A model generated the notes under the pieces. That model was not told where the DNA came from. It worked only from the letters and a program-made list of their open reading frames with translations, and did not search any database. The position numbers and the translations under genes are program-made. Below, piece by piece: positions 32,445 to 41,529 of a stretch of DNA of 64,000 bases; position 1 is the stretch's first letter, and every line of letters begins with the position of its first letter. Where the stretch lies: assembly GCF_001766415.1 (NCBI RefSeq), contig NZ_MKXO01000002.1:1-64000 (forward strand), written 5' to 3'. The stretch is from Exiguobacterium aurantiacum (GTDB lineage: Bacteria > Bacillota > Bacilli > Exiguobacteriales > Exiguobacteriaceae).

Positions 32445-32846
32445 TCAAAGTGAAATGTGTTGTTCAAATGAATCAATGACTTGTTGCGCCACGCGTATAT
32501 AGTCTTGTTCCAACTGAGCTGATTCGTAAGAGAACCAAATATCGTCTTCATATGGAGAATGACTGCCTAGTCTTCGTCGCGCGTCGACGTCGACATCGTG
32601 GGCGGTCATTTTTTGTGGGCTGATTTGTTCTCCCCAAGGTGTCAGAAAAACAGTGGCTGGAGCTTGAGCCAACACGACAGTGAACGAGCCACCATGACGA
32701 TTGAATTGAAAGGTGACTAAATCCATTTGGTCTGATTGAACGCGCCGAAAGTGAGGAAACGAGCCTTTGAATTGATGCGACCGTAAATAAGGAACTACCT
32801 CTCGTTTCAGGATGACAATCATGTTTTTTCGTTGTTGTGATAGCAT
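32445..32846 (-). CDS. DUF4304 domain-containing protein
   Basis: A 133-residue protein of the DUF4304 family, recognised by VVPYLRSHQFKGSFPHFRRVQ followed by DLVTFQFNRHGGSFTVVL. The function of the family is unknown; it is often found near toxin or immunity genes. The ATG at 32846 has AAAGGAGAATC upstream; longer frames starting upstream would overlap the terminator of the aldo/keto reductase. Its stop lies 12 bp after metQ's, convergent to it, and no clear hairpin separates the two. Confidence 0.75.
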   Translation of the reverse strand: MLSQQRKNMIVILKREVVPYLRSHQFKGSFPHFRRVQSDQMDLVTFQFNRHGGSFTVVLAQAPATVFLTPWGEQISPQKMTAHDVDVDARRRLGSHSPYEDDIWFSYESAQLEQDYIRVAQQVIDSFEQHISL

Positions 32847-32884
32847 AAGATTCTCCTTTGAGTGGTTTAGTTCGAATATATAGA

Positions 32885-32918
32885 AAAACAGGATTGAGCG
32901 CACGCTCAATCCTGTTTT
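32885..32918 (-). terminator. Terminator of the aldo/keto reductase gene
   Basis: A perfect 16-bp inverted repeat (32885-32900 with 32903-32918) around CA, beginning AAAACAGGATTGAGCG. On the minus strand a T-run follows. Confidence 0.8.
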
Positions 32919-32919
32919 G

Positions 32920-33756
32920 TTAAAACTCTTCATACTCTCTCGGGTCTTGGTTGTCGATGCGGCCATCCGGTTTCGTCAACGCATTGATGGTCTCCATCTC
33001 GTCCTCGGTCAACTCGAAGTTGAAGACGTCGAGATTTTCTTGTTGGTGTAGCTCGCTCGACGAACGCGGGAGCGGGATGACGCCAAGCTGGATGTGCCAA
33101 CGCAGGATGACTTGCGACACGGTCTTACCTTTTTGGTTGGCGAGCTCGGTGATCGTCTCGTCATGAATGACTGTCCGGGCCCGGCTGAGCGGACTCCACG
33201 CCTCAGTGACGATATCTCGCTCTTTGTCGGCTTGACGTTGCTCGACTTGGGAGAAGTAGGGATGGAGCTCGATTTGGTTGATGACCGGTGTCTCACCCGT
33301 CTCTTCGATCAAGCGATCGAGATGCTCAGGCATGAAGTTCGAGACGCCGATCGAGCGGATCCATCCGTTCTTTTTCGCTTGGATGAGCGCGCGCCATGCC
33401 TCGACGTATTTATCTTGCTTCGGGTTCGGCCAGTGGAGTAAAAATAAGTCCCAATAGTCTAGGTTGGCCCGGTAGAGCGATTCTTGAATCATATTGAGGG
33501 CCTCATCATAATCGAAATATTGACCACGCAGTTTCGACGTCAAAAATAACTGCTCACGCGGGATGCCGGACTGCCGGACTGCTTCCCCGAGCGCGCCTTC
33601 GTTATCGTAGCGAATCGCTGAGTCGATGAGACGATAACCGTTACGGATCGCGCTAGTGATGGCGTCGACACCGGCCTCACCTCGTAAGAAGACAGTGCCG
33701 AGTCCGATAGCCGGAATCTCGTAACCGTCGTGTAGTTTGATGGTCGGAATGTTCAT
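32920..33756 (-). CDS. Aldo/keto reductase
   Basis: A 278-residue NADPH-dependent oxidoreductase with a TIM barrel. The catalytic tetrad is visible: D (LIDSAIRYDNE, Asp and Tyr), K (LFLTSKL) and H (LFLLHWPNP). The NADPH-binding segments IGVSNFMPEHLDRL and IPLPRSSSELHQQENL are also conserved. It may reduce glyoxals or sugar aldehydes. The ATG at 33756 is chosen because AGGAGG lies 6-8 nt upstream, inside a longer frame that starts at 33771. Monocistronic. Confidence 0.92.
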   Translation of the reverse strand: MNIPTIKLHDGYEIPAIGLGTVFLRGEAGVDAITSAIRNGYRLIDSAIRYDNEGALGEAVRQSGIPREQLFLTSKLRGQYFDYDEALNMIQESLYRANLDYWDLFLLHWPNPKQDKYVEAWRALIQAKKNGWIRSIGVSNFMPEHLDRLIEETGETPVINQIELHPYFSQVEQRQADKERDIVTEAWSPLSRARTVIHDETITELANQKGKTVSQVILRWHIQLGVIPLPRSSSELHQQENLDVFNFELTEDEMETINALTKPDGRIDNQDPREYEEF

Positions 33757-33860
33757 AAAATGCCTCCTCATTCAAAATCCGTTCTCTTGTCCGCTATTCC
33801 ACTTTCCCGGGGAATGAAACGTTTGAACTGTATTAAAAACTATTTTTATACAAAATAGCC

Positions 33861-33889
33861 TTGACTGATTGAGGCAGGTAAAGAATAAT
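33861..33889 (+). promoter_or_regulatory. Promoter of the siderophore transport operon
   Basis: TTGACT (33861-33866), 17-bp spacer, AATAAT (33884-33889). The Fur box begins 10 bp after the -10 hexamer, so Fur would block transcription start. Confidence 0.6.
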
Positions 33890-33898
33890 ACTTATGTT

Positions 33899-33917
33899 GA
33901 TAATGATTATCATTATC
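33899..33917. promoter_or_regulatory. Fur box
   Basis: GATAATGATTATCATTATC: it contains a perfect 7-1-7 element TGATAAT-G-ATTATCA (33898-33912), with a second overlapping half. It sits at the transcription start of the iron-siderophore operon, and repression by Fe-Fur is expected. Confidence 0.85.
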
Positions 33918-33944
33918 TATGAAAAGAAGCGGAAAGGAATTGAC

Positions 33945-34958
33945 GTGCGACTCATTCGAGCAAAATCAAATTTAATTAAATTTACGTATTGGATACTTTT
34001 TGGCTTATGTTCAATCGTAATTGTGTCAAGTTACTCAATTGCAGTCGGAGCAGCCACAATCCCTATTTCTACTATTCAAGATGCCATTTTTCATTATGAT
34101 TCATCCAATACCCAACATGTTGTGATTTGGGATTTACGTTTGCCAAGAGTGTTTGCGGCTATACTCGTTGGAGCATCATTTGCCGTAGCTGGAGCCATTA
34201 TGCAAGGAGTGACACGAAATAGCTTAGCGGATCCTGGTATTCTTGGAATTAACGCAGGCGCCGCATTCGCATTGGCGATTTCATTCGTATTTTTCCCGAA
34301 CATCTCGTTCACGCTGTTAATGTTTATTACGTTCATCGGAGCTGTAATAAGTATGGGCTTAACGTTCGGTGTGACGAGCTTGTACGGTCAAGTTACCGCA
34401 CTGCGTCTCGTGTTGGCTGGTTCGGCAGTCTCGGCCTTATTCTTTGCTTTAAGTGAAGCAGTCACCATCTATTTTAAAGTGTCGCAAGATGTGGCATTTT
34501 GGTATGCCGGAGGACTCATCGGTGTTTCGTTCGAACAATTAAAAGTCGTGGCACCATGGATTGTCGCCATGTTGATGTTTGCGATTCTATTCAGTCGCAA
34601 AGTTACGACGTTAAGTCTTGGTGAAGATGTGGCGATTGGTTTAGGAGAAGATGTTAAGAAATCGAAATTTATACTAGCTTTAGTCGTTCTACTGTTAGCC
34701 GGTGCCTCGGTCTCGATGGTCGGTCCAATCGGCTTTATCGGTTTAGTTGTTCCTCATATGGTTCGCGGGATTGTCGGAGTTGACTATCGATACATCATTC
34801 CTTGTTCGGCTATATACGGTGCTTTGTTATTGCTTATCTCTGATCTGTTGGCCCGAACCATCAATCCACCTTATGAAATCCCAGTGGGTGCAATTTTAGC
34901 TTTGATTGGGGTCCCGTTCTTCCTACACATCGCGAGAAAAGCGAGGCGTGAACTATGA
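33945..34958 (+). CDS. FecCD family iron-siderophore ABC permease 1
   Basis: A 337-residue inner-membrane permease with about ten spans. The family motifs RLPRVFAAILVGASFAVAG, NSLADPGILGINAGA and GFIGLVVPHMVR are plain. The start is a GTG at 33945 with GGAAAGGA 6 nt upstream. An ATG at 33894 lies in the Fur box itself and would give an implausible MLIMIIIIYEKK start, so it is rejected. First gene of the Fur-controlled operon; overlaps the second permease by ATGA. Confidence 0.92.
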   Translation: MRLIRAKSNLIKFTYWILFGLCSIVIVSSYSIAVGAATIPISTIQDAIFHYDSSNTQHVVIWDLRLPRVFAAILVGASFAVAGAIMQGVTRNSLADPGILGINAGAAFALAISFVFFPNISFTLLMFITFIGAVISMGLTFGVTSLYGQVTALRLVLAGSAVSALFFALSEAVTIYFKVSQDVAFWYAGGLIGVSFEQLKVVAPWIVAMLMFAILFSRKVTTLSLGEDVAIGLGEDVKKSKFILALVVLLLAGASVSMVGPIGFIGLVVPHMVRGIVGVDYRYIIPCSAIYGALLLLISDLLARTINPPYEIPVGAILALIGVPFFLHIARKARREL

Positions 34959-35956
34959 GAAAGCCATATATTGCTTGGACCGGTATGCTCATTGTGAGTT
35001 GGTGGATGGTCGCACTGTATAGCATCAATTCAGGGTTCATATCCCTTACTCCACAAGAAGTGTTAGACACCCTCTTCGGTCAAGGGACAAGTCAACAGAC
35101 AATGATCTTGTTCGATTTGAGGTTGCCGCGAATTTTCTTGGCTTCATTCATCGGCTTCGGACTTGCTATTTCAGGGGCTACTTTACAAGCGACGATGCGA
35201 AACAGCTTAGCTGAACCAGGTATATTAGGCATCAATGGCGGGGCAGGGCTATTCGTCGTATTATTCGTCACTTTGTTGCCGACCACTTCAAACGAGTGGA
35301 TTCAAGCGGTCAGCTTACCGGTGGTCGCGCTAATCGGTGGGGTGCTAACCGCCTTCATCATTTATGTGTTAGCTTACAATCGGAACGAAGGAACACCGCC
35401 GATTCGGTTAATTCTAGTTGGAATCGGTGTGGCGTCTGGAATGAGTGCGTTAATGATCGTATTGACACTTGCGTTGAATCCTTTTCAGTACCAATTCACA
35501 AAACTTTGGTTGGCCGGCAGTATTTGGGGTGCTTCTTGGGAAAAAGTTGCTTCACTGCTCCCTTGGCTCTTGATCGGTGGAGGGCTCTTAATGTACCGCA
35601 GCCGCTATTTAGATGTGTTGACGTTTAAAGAAGACATGGCTGTCGGCTTAGGGGTGAAAGTGGAACAGACCCGGCTGTGGTTGAGCTGGATTGCGGTAGC
35701 GGTTGCTAGCGCTTGTGTGGCCGTCGGTGGCGGCATTAGCTTTGTCGGTTTGATCGCACCTCACTTGACGAAGCAACTGATCGGGACAAAGCATCGGTAT
35801 GTTATTCCGATTTCAGGTCTAGTGGGAGCACTGCTCGTTTTGACAGCTGACACAATCGGACGCCTTATTTTACAGCCTAGTGAGATACCGGCGGGAATTG
35901 TTATCGCAATCATCGGAGCCCCTTACTTTTTACATTTGCTCACTAAAAAAATATAA
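34955..35956 (+). CDS. FecCD family iron-siderophore ABC permease 2
   Basis: A 333-residue paralogue of the first permease, with LRLPRIFLASFIGFGLAISG, NSLAEPGILGINGGAG and SFVGLIAPHLTK. The two form the heterodimeric channel. The start codon overlaps the previous stop (ATGA at 34955-34958), so it is translationally coupled. The base composition is somewhat more AT-rich than the flanking MetNIQ and AhpCF regions. Confidence 0.92.
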   Translation: MRKPYIAWTGMLIVSWWMVALYSINSGFISLTPQEVLDTLFGQGTSQQTMILFDLRLPRIFLASFIGFGLAISGATLQATMRNSLAEPGILGINGGAGLFVVLFVTLLPTTSNEWIQAVSLPVVALIGGVLTAFIIYVLAYNRNEGTPPIRLILVGIGVASGMSALMIVLTLALNPFQYQFTKLWLAGSIWGASWEKVASLLPWLLIGGGLLMYRSRYLDVLTFKEDMAVGLGVKVEQTRLWLSWIAVAVASACVAVGGGISFVGLIAPHLTKQLIGTKHRYVIPISGLVGALLVLTADTIGRLILQPSEIPAGIVIAIIGAPYFLHLLTKKI

Positions 35957-35975
35957 ACAGAAAGCAGGATGAGAT

Positions 35976-36929
35976 ATGAAACATTTATGGCTTGCCACAA
36001 TGGCGGCACTCCTTTTAGTGATCGGTGTTGGATGTGCCCAGTCAGAGACTGAGACGAAAACAGCGACGACTGAAAAACGAACGATTGAACATGCCGGAGG
36101 GACGACAGAACTTTCATCAGATGTTGAGAAGGTAGTCGTTCTTGTCCCTGGATGGGAAGATTATTTGTTGTCACTCGGCATTACGCCGGTCGGTGTCACG
36201 AATGGTTTTGAGCAAATTGGCGATGGGGTCTTGCCTTATCTACAAGAAGATTTGAAAGATGCCCAGCGTGTCGGTGACCCATATCAAGGGAATTTTGAAG
36301 CGATTATGGCGACAGAACCAGACGTTATCATCGGGGATGTCTGGTTGAAAGAATCTTATGACCAATTGAACGCGATTGCGCCGACCATATTGATTGGTTC
36401 GGAAGAGGGAGACGTGGACCCGAAAGAGTGGGAGACGAACTTTTTGAAAGTAGCAGAAGTGTTCGGTAAAGAAACAGAAGCGGAAAATATCATCCAACAG
36501 ACAAATGATCGTGCGGAAGAGTTATCTGCGCAATTTGAAACTGAACTAGGGGATGAAAAAGTTGCATTCCTTCGCGTGCGCCCGAAAGATCGAGGTCTTA
36601 ACATTTATGCGAAAACAGATCATCCGTTGAACACGTTGATGTATGAGAATCTGAAATTAAATGCCGCGAACATGGTACCAGCGGATGGCGGATCGAGTGA
36701 ATTATCTTTCGAAAAAGTGCCTGAAATTGACGCTGACCATTTATTTTTCCAAGTCGACAATAACGGGAAAGCTCACATGGAAGAGATTAAAAACAGTAAC
36801 CTTTGGCAATCCGTCCCGGCCGTTCAGAAGAATCAAGTCTACCCTGACGACTATTGGGTATACATGGCCTGGGGACCTAAAGGACGAAATTTGATCATGG
36901 ATCAACTTGAAGGACATCTATTGAAATAA
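35976..36929 (+). CDS. Iron-siderophore-binding lipoprotein
   Basis: A 317-residue periplasmic-binding-protein-type lipoprotein (class III, FepB/FhuD-like). Signal peptide with a lipobox ending GVGC (Cys 20). The two lobes run about 40-160 and 180-315, with the TEPDVIIGDVW segment at the lobe boundary. The C-terminal PDDYWVYMAWGPKGRNLIMDQL is typical of xenosiderophore binders. It delivers a ferric siderophore to the two permeases upstream. The exact ligand cannot be read from sequence. Confidence 0.9.
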   Translation: MKHLWLATMAALLLVIGVGCAQSETETKTATTEKRTIEHAGGTTELSSDVEKVVVLVPGWEDYLLSLGITPVGVTNGFEQIGDGVLPYLQEDLKDAQRVGDPYQGNFEAIMATEPDVIIGDVWLKESYDQLNAIAPTILIGSEEGDVDPKEWETNFLKVAEVFGKETEAENIIQQTNDRAEELSAQFETELGDEKVAFLRVRPKDRGLNIYAKTDHPLNTLMYENLKLNAANMVPADGGSSELSFEKVPEIDADHLFFQVDNNGKAHMEEIKNSNLWQSVPAVQKNQVYPDDYWVYMAWGPKGRNLIMDQLEGHLLK

Positions 36930-36950
36930 GCCGCACAGAAAGGAGGAGTC

Positions 36951-37658
36951 ATGATGACTGATGAAATGCATCGCTATTTAAAAGACGAATATGGAATTGT
37001 GATCGATTCGACGTCATCACCAGACTTTGCTTACGATGAGTTGCTGACGGATGCAAGTGTGGTCTCTTCCCTTCTACGGTATCAACAAGAGCAAATGGAA
37101 AACTGTCATCCGGTCGTGGCAGGGACACTGTTTGCCAAACGCTATTCGGTTTTGTTCATGGGTTTACTCGACGCATTCAATCGATTCGATTGTCTAGTAA
37201 TTCCACGTCTTAATAGCGGCGGGATTCGGTGCATCGAGGATGGTTGTATGGAATTTGTCATTCATGAATATGACGTGTTTTCGTCTCAAGACGGACGCGA
37301 CGCGAACGAGGCCTGGGTTCGCTGGCTTGCCAGTCACCTTACTCCTTTGCTAACAAAAGTTTCAGACGAAACAAAAGCAAAATTGTCTCACATGTATAGC
37401 CTGATTTCACATAATCTATTTCAAGTCGATTTACAGATGCACCAATCAGAGCCTGAACATACAGACGAATATCGACAGAACCTGCATACGCTGATCGATG
37501 ACGGAGTGAAAAGCGCGAATCCGTTGAATATGACGTTCAAGCTAATCGATAATGGAACTGAGAGCTATTATGTGCGCAAACATTGTTGCTTGGCGTACGT
37601 GAAACAAAATCGTGATCGTTCCTCATGTTGCGGAACGTGTCCGTTGTTGCATAATTGA
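36951..37658 (+). CDS. FhuF-like 2Fe-2S ferric iron reductase
   Basis: A 235-residue protein with the C-terminal cluster motif of FhuF-like iron reductases: C-C (about residues 216-217), then C-C-G-T-C-P, i.e. C-C-x10-C-x2-C. The N-terminal 190 residues resemble the IucA/IucC C-terminal domain. It probably reduces and releases Fe(III) from the imported siderophore in the cytoplasm. Start ATG ATG after AAAGGAGGAGTC. Last gene of the operon, followed by a terminator. Confidence 0.85.
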   Translation: MMTDEMHRYLKDEYGIVIDSTSSPDFAYDELLTDASVVSSLLRYQQEQMENCHPVVAGTLFAKRYSVLFMGLLDAFNRFDCLVIPRLNSGGIRCIEDGCMEFVIHEYDVFSSQDGRDANEAWVRWLASHLTPLLTKVSDETKAKLSHMYSLISHNLFQVDLQMHQSEPEHTDEYRQNLHTLIDDGVKSANPLNMTFKLIDNGTESYYVRKHCCLAYVKQNRDRSSCCGTCPLLHN

Positions 37659-37666
37659 TTTGTTGA

Positions 37667-37696
37667 AACCGCTCGTGCGTTGCCGAGCGGTTTTTG
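37667..37696 (+). terminator. Terminator of the siderophore operon
   Basis: AAACCGCTCG pairs with CGAGCGGTTT around an 8-nt loop, followed by a short T-run. Confidence 0.85.
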
Positions 37697-37758
37697 AATG
37701 CGTTCATTTCGATTGAGGAATTATTATTTTTTGAGATAATATGAGTGAGGTGATCAGG

Positions 37759-38160
37759 ATGAAATGGTGGTGGACAATCGGTTTGATAGTGGCGGTGACG
37801 TTACTTTACGTGAATAATGCGTGGTACGGAGGTGCGGCGACATTTGGTGTGCCGATCGGTTGGATGATTTCGATATTGATTTTAGTGAAGCTCACGTATC
37901 CGAGACGTAAAGTATGGTCCGCATTTGTGAGTGTGTTTTTAGTCAGCGCTACAATCGTACTTTCGATTCCGACTTACTCGGTCGCTGCCGCGGAACAAGA
38001 ACTGTCCACAACGTACGGGAGCGTCACTTATACGGAAAGTGTGCGAACGAACGGGGACGACTGGAATCCGTTCGTCCCAACTGTCGCTTATGTATTTGAA
38101 ACGGAAACGGGGGAGTCGATCCTGTTCATCCCGGATACTGGGAAGTCGTTTGAACTATAA
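37759..38160 (+). CDS. Hypothetical membrane protein
   Basis: A 133-residue protein with three hydrophobic segments (about residues 3-20, 26-42 and 54-74), followed by a roughly 60-residue exported or extracytoplasmic domain rich in Thr and Glu. No family recognised. The ATG at 37759 has a good GAGGTGATCAGG site; the earlier ATG at 37741 does not. Monocistronic between the siderophore operon and ahpF. Confidence 0.7.
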   Translation: MKWWWTIGLIVAVTLLYVNNAWYGGAATFGVPIGWMISILILVKLTYPRRKVWSAFVSVFLVSATIVLSIPTYSVAAAEQELSTTYGSVTYTESVRTNGDDWNPFVPTVAYVFETETGESILFIPDTGKSFEL

Positions 38161-38195
38161 AAAAAACTCGTCCCCACGTGGAGGACGAGTTTTTC
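38161..38195. terminator. Bidirectional terminator
   Basis: AAACTCGTCC (38164-38173) pairs with GGACGAGTTT (38183-38192) between two convergent genes, with A- and T-runs on either side. Confidence 0.85.
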
Positions 38196-38196
38196 G

Positions 38197-39720
38197 TTAG
38201 TTGCGAATCATGTAGTCGAAAGCACCGAGTGCGGCTGTCGCACCAGAGCCCATCGAGATGATGATCTGTTTGTAGGCACTGTTCGTGCAGTCGCCTGCCG
38301 CGAACACGCCTGAGATGTTCGTCGAACCATGATGGTCGACGATAACCTCTCCGAAGTTGTTGCGTTCAACCGTATCGAGCCAGTCCGTGTTCGGGACGAG
38401 GCCGATCTGGACGAAGACGCCTTCAAGTTCGACGTGATGCGTTTCGTTCGTCTCACGAGACATGTACGAGATCCCGTTCACTTTGTCCGTACCTGTGATT
38501 TCAGTCGTCTGGGCGTTCGTGACGACGGTCACGTTCGGGAGACTGTGAAGACGGTTTTGAAGTACTTGGTCGGCCTTCAGTTCAGATGCGAACTCGAGTA
38601 CCGTGACGTGCTTGACGATGCCAGCGAGGTCGATTGCCGCCTCGACGCCAGAGTTACCGCCGCCGATGACCGCGACACGTTTGCCTTCGAAGAGTGGACC
38701 GTCACAGTGTGGGCAGTAGGCGACACCTTTGTTTTTAAACTCAGCTTCGCCTGGGACGTTGACGTTGCGCCAGCGTGCCCCTGTCGACAAGATGACACTC
38801 TTACTCTTCAGGATCGCGCCGTTTTCAAGTTCGACTTCGACGAGGTCTTTCTTCTCAAGGCGCTTCGCACGTTGAAGATTCATGACGTCGACGCCATATG
38901 CTTTCACGTGTTCCTCTAAGCTCGCGACGAGTTTTGGACCTTCCGTGTACGACGTGCCGATGAAGTTCTCGATGCCCATCGTATCCATCACTTGACCGCC
39001 GAAACGTTCAGCGACGATGCCGGTACGAATGCCTTTACGAGCTGCGTAAACGGCCGCACTTGCACCAGCAGGACCACCACCGATGACGAGGACGTCATAC
39101 GCTTCTTTGTCTTCGAACGCCGAAGCATCAGGACCTGTGCCGAGTTTCGCCAAGATCTCTTCGAGTGACATCCGTCCGTTACCGAACGCTTCTCCGTTCA
39201 AGAAGACGGTCGGGACGGCCATGATTTCTTTCGCTTCGACTTCTGCCTTGAACGCGCCGCCGTCGATCATCGTGTGTGAGATGTTCGGGTTGAGCACGCT
39301 CATGACGTTAAGTGCTTGGACGACGTCCGGACAGTTATGGCAGCTGAGGCTGATGTACGACTCGAAGTGGTACGTCCCTTGGATGTTTTGGATCTGCTTG
39401 ATCGCATCTGCGTCTACTTTCGGCGCTCGGCCGCTCACTTGGAGCAACGCGAGGACGAGTGACGTGAACTCATGACCGAGCGGGATCCCGGCGAAGACGA
39501 TGCCCGTCTCTTCAGACGGACGGTTCACGCTGAAGCTCGGTGTGCGTTCGAGCGTGACGTTTTCGACGGAGATACGTGACGACATGCTTGCGAGCTCGTT
39601 GACGAGTTCGAGCATCTCTTTAGAGACCGCGTCGTCGCCAGCGCTCACACGGAGGACGACGTCGCCCTCCATGAGCTGCAAGTATTGGTCTAATTGTTGT
39701 TTAATATCTGCTTCTAACAT
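38197..39720 (-). CDS. ahpF: Alkyl hydroperoxide reductase subunit F
   Basis: A 507-residue flavoprotein that passes electrons from NADH to AhpC. N-terminal double-thioredoxin fold (residues 1-200) with active-site CHNC ([11 protein letters not shown]), then the FAD domain ([22 protein letters not shown]), the CPHC redox pair (CPHCDGP) and the NADH site ([17 protein letters not shown]). The ATG at 39720 follows AAGGAG, 12 bp after the ahpC stop, so ahpC-ahpF form one operon. Confidence 0.95.
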   Translation of the reverse strand: MLEADIKQQLDQYLQLMEGDVVLRVSAGDDAVSKEMLELVNELASMSSRISVENVTLERTPSFSVNRPSEETGIVFAGIPLGHEFTSLVLALLQVSGRAPKVDADAIKQIQNIQGTYHFESYISLSCHNCPDVVQALNVMSVLNPNISHTMIDGGAFKAEVEAKEIMAVPTVFLNGEAFGNGRMSLEEILAKLGTGPDASAFEDKEAYDVLVIGGGPAGASAAVYAARKGIRTGIVAERFGGQVMDTMGIENFIGTSYTEGPKLVASLEEHVKAYGVDVMNLQRAKRLEKKDLVEVELENGAILKSKSVILSTGARWRNVNVPGEAEFKNKGVAYCPHCDGPLFEGKRVAVIGGGNSGVEAAIDLAGIVKHVTVLEFASELKADQVLQNRLHSLPNVTVVTNAQTTEITGTDKVNGISYMSRETNETHHVELEGVFVQIGLVPNTDWLDTVERNNFGEVIVDHHGSTNISGVFAAGDCTNSAYKQIIISMGSGATAALGAFDYMIRN

Positions 39721-39732
39721 GGAATCCGCTCC

Positions 39733-40296
39733 TTACAACTTGCCAACGAGATCGAGGCTTGGACGAAGTGTCGCTGAGCCTTCTTCCCATTTCGCTGGGC
39801 AAACTTCGCCTGGGTTGTTGCGGACGTATTGTGCTGCTTTGACTTTGTTTACGAGCGTGCTCGCGTCACGGCCGATGCCGCCTGCGTTGATTTCGACAGT
39901 TTGGATGACGCCGTCTGGGTCGATGATGAACGTACCGCGGTCAGCAAGGCCATCTTCTTCGTTCAAGACGTCAAAGTTGCGTGAAATCGTGTGTGACGGG
40001 TCGCCGATCATGATGTATTCGATCTTGCCGATTTTCTCTGACGTTTCGTGCCAAGCTTTATGCGTGAAGTGTGTGTCTGTAGACACTGAGTAGACTTCGA
40101 CGCCGAGGTCTTTCAATGTCGCGTATTCGTTTTGAAGGTCTTCAAGTTCAGTCGGGCAGACGAATGTGAAGTCAGCCGGGTAGAAGCAAACGACGCTCCA
40201 TTGACCTTTAAGGTTGTTGTCTGATACTTCGAGGAATTCTCCTGTTTGGAACGCTTGTGCTGTGAATGGTAAGATTTCTTTGCCGATTAATGACAT
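39733..40296 (-). CDS. ahpC: Alkyl hydroperoxide reductase subunit C (peroxiredoxin)
   Basis: A 187-residue two-Cys peroxiredoxin. Peroxidatic cysteine C47 (FTFVCPTE) and resolving cysteine C166 (GEVCPAKW) are both present. It detoxifies H2O2, organic peroxides and peroxynitrite. RBS AAGGAGG upstream. A PerR-type box (40344-40358) lies 48 bp upstream of the start, so peroxide induction is expected. The upstream region contains TTGACA (-35-like), but a -10 at standard spacing is not clear. Confidence 0.96.
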   Translation of the reverse strand: MSLIGKEILPFTAQAFQTGEFLEVSDNNLKGQWSVVCFYPADFTFVCPTELEDLQNEYATLKDLGVEVYSVSTDTHFTHKAWHETSEKIGKIEYIMIGDPSHTISRNFDVLNEEDGLADRGTFIIDPDGVIQTVEINAGGIGRDASTLVNKVKAAQYVRNNPGEVCPAKWEEGSATLRPSLDLVGKL

Positions 40297-40343
40297 GGGG
40301 TATGTCCTCCTTGGGTTTTTACTCTAGCGGAATTGTATCTCTA

Positions 40344-40358
40344 CTAGAATAATTATAA
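40344..40358. promoter_or_regulatory. PerR box candidate upstream of ahpC
   Basis: Minus-strand TTATAAT-T-ATTCTAG against the PerR consensus TTATAAT-N-ATTATAA: 12 of 14 arm positions match. It lies 48 bp upstream of the ahpC start. In Bacillus, ahpCF belongs to the PerR regulon. Confidence 0.6.
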
Positions 40359-40609
40359 TGTAATACTAATTTCATATAACTAGGCGAAATTGTCAAGACG
40401 TATGCATGCTGCCTAAAAGGTTGATCTATCAAGGTGTTTATGTAAAATCGCATCATAACAGTAAAGAAAACGGTTACATGAAAACTGCTAATTTGTTTTT
40501 TTAAACTCATATAAAATGAGTAGAACAGTTATTGGTTAAAAAGAGTAAAGAAGAGATTAAGCGCTTCATTCTCGTAAATAATCAACATTTTATCAATTGC
40601 ATACAAAAA

Positions 40610-40635
40610 AACCTTATCCATATTGGATTAAGGTT
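40610..40635 (-). terminator. Terminator of the HNH (McrA-like) gene
   Basis: AACCTTA-TCCA pairs with TGGA-TTAAGGTT (one bulge), followed on the minus strand by a run of seven T residues. Confidence 0.7.
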
Positions 40636-40637
40636 CG

Positions 40638-41432
40638 TCAAGTTGTTAACTTATGAATCAGTTGTTTATTATAGTCCGCTCCGTCTTTCCCTTTGTGCAT
40701 GCGAGCGTGGCAATTTGGGCATAATGCAGCCACTTGATCGGGACGTGATAATCCATCATCTGATTCTTTATATAAAGAATGGAGTTCGAGATAAGGACCT
40801 TCTTCTGTTTCAAACGGGGCTTGGTTTCCACAAGCTTCACAGCAATTATTTGCCCGAGCCAGCACAGCGTAATAAAGAGCTGCTGTTTGTTCGCGAACTT
40901 GTAATTTTCGAGCTGGCATACTTAAACCAGTAGCTCGTTTCGGATCACGTAAAGCAATTTCATTTAACTCTTCAACGGTTTTATAGCGCATAGTTGATGC
41001 AAAATGATGGGCTTCTTCTTGAACAACGTGTAGCGGTTCGAATGCAAAAACGATTACTTCGCGCTGGTTATGGTGTTTATCAATTCCGAATTGAATGTCG
41101 TAACCGATTAAAATAAGTTGATCCACGAAGCGATAACTACCTTTTCCAAGTGATTCGAAGAGATAGACGTCTTCTCCATTTTCGATATGGTTTAGGAGAG
41201 CTTTGTTTCCAAAAGAAAAAGATTGGTTCCCTTCTTGACCCTCACCGCTGTAATAATATAAACCGTCGTCTTCACTCCAGCCATTCTTGTATCCAAACTC
41301 TTCATCCATCCCGCTATCAAAAATAAAGATTAGCTTATGTTTGTTCGGAGTACTAATTCCACGTTGACGACTCCCGCCGTATTGATCGTGAAGGACAGAG
41401 CGTTTGTATAGTTTGTTTTTTTCGAACAGCAT
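40638..41432 (-). CDS. HNH endonuclease with SRA-like domain (McrA-type, type IV restriction candidate)
   Basis: A 264-residue protein. Residues 10-135 resemble the ScoMcrA-type SRA domain that reads modified cytosine (GGSRQRGISTP, FGYKNGWSEDDGLYYYSGEGQ, GNKALLNHIENGEDVYLFE). Residues 185-260 are an HNH domain with zinc cysteines C198/C201 and C238/C241 and the NCHARMH tail. In the usual E-V-H-H-I motif, the first His (H218) is kept but the second, the expected general base, is Ser219 (ELHSLY). AT-rich, with GAGGTGACAT before the ATG. It probably cuts methylated foreign DNA, though the substitution may weaken or redirect catalysis. Confidence 0.85.
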   Translation of the reverse strand: MLFEKNKLYKRSVLHDQYGGSRQRGISTPNKHKLIFIFDSGMDEEFGYKNGWSEDDGLYYYSGEGQEGNQSFSFGNKALLNHIENGEDVYLFESLGKGSYRFVDQLILIGYDIQFGIDKHHNQREVIVFAFEPLHVVQEEAHHFASTMRYKTVEELNEIALRDPKRATGLSMPARKLQVREQTAALYYAVLARANNCCEACGNQAPFETEEGPYLELHSLYKESDDGLSRPDQVAALCPNCHARMHKGKDGADYNKQLIHKLTT

Positions 41433-41499
41433 ATGTCACCTCGGTTCCGATGTTTTTATCTTCTTAAATTGTACCATGACTAAGTTAGAATAAACGAAA

Positions 41500-41523
41500 A
41501 AGGCAGAGGTCGCCCTCTGCCTT
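41500..41523 (-). terminator. Terminator of htpG
   Basis: AAGGCAGAGG pairs with CCTCTGCCTT around a TCGC loop, just downstream of the htpG stop; four T residues follow on the minus strand. Confidence 0.75.
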
Positions 41524-41529
41524 GGTTCA

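Larger units (their letters stand above)
40297..40637. other. 341-bp intergenic region between ahpC and the HNH gene
   Basis: AT-rich. It holds the PerR-type box (40344-40358), the ahpC promoter region, and the HNH gene's terminator (40605-40635). A weak cre-like AGAAAACGGTTACA motif is visible near 40466-40479. The 63-codon open frame on the minus strand has no ribosome site or recognisable product and is not called. Confidence 0.4.

Noticed and set aside
40319-40510. A 63-codon open frame on the minus strand between ahpC and its upstream neighbour
   Set aside because: No ribosome site and overlaps the PerR-type box and ahpC promoter region.
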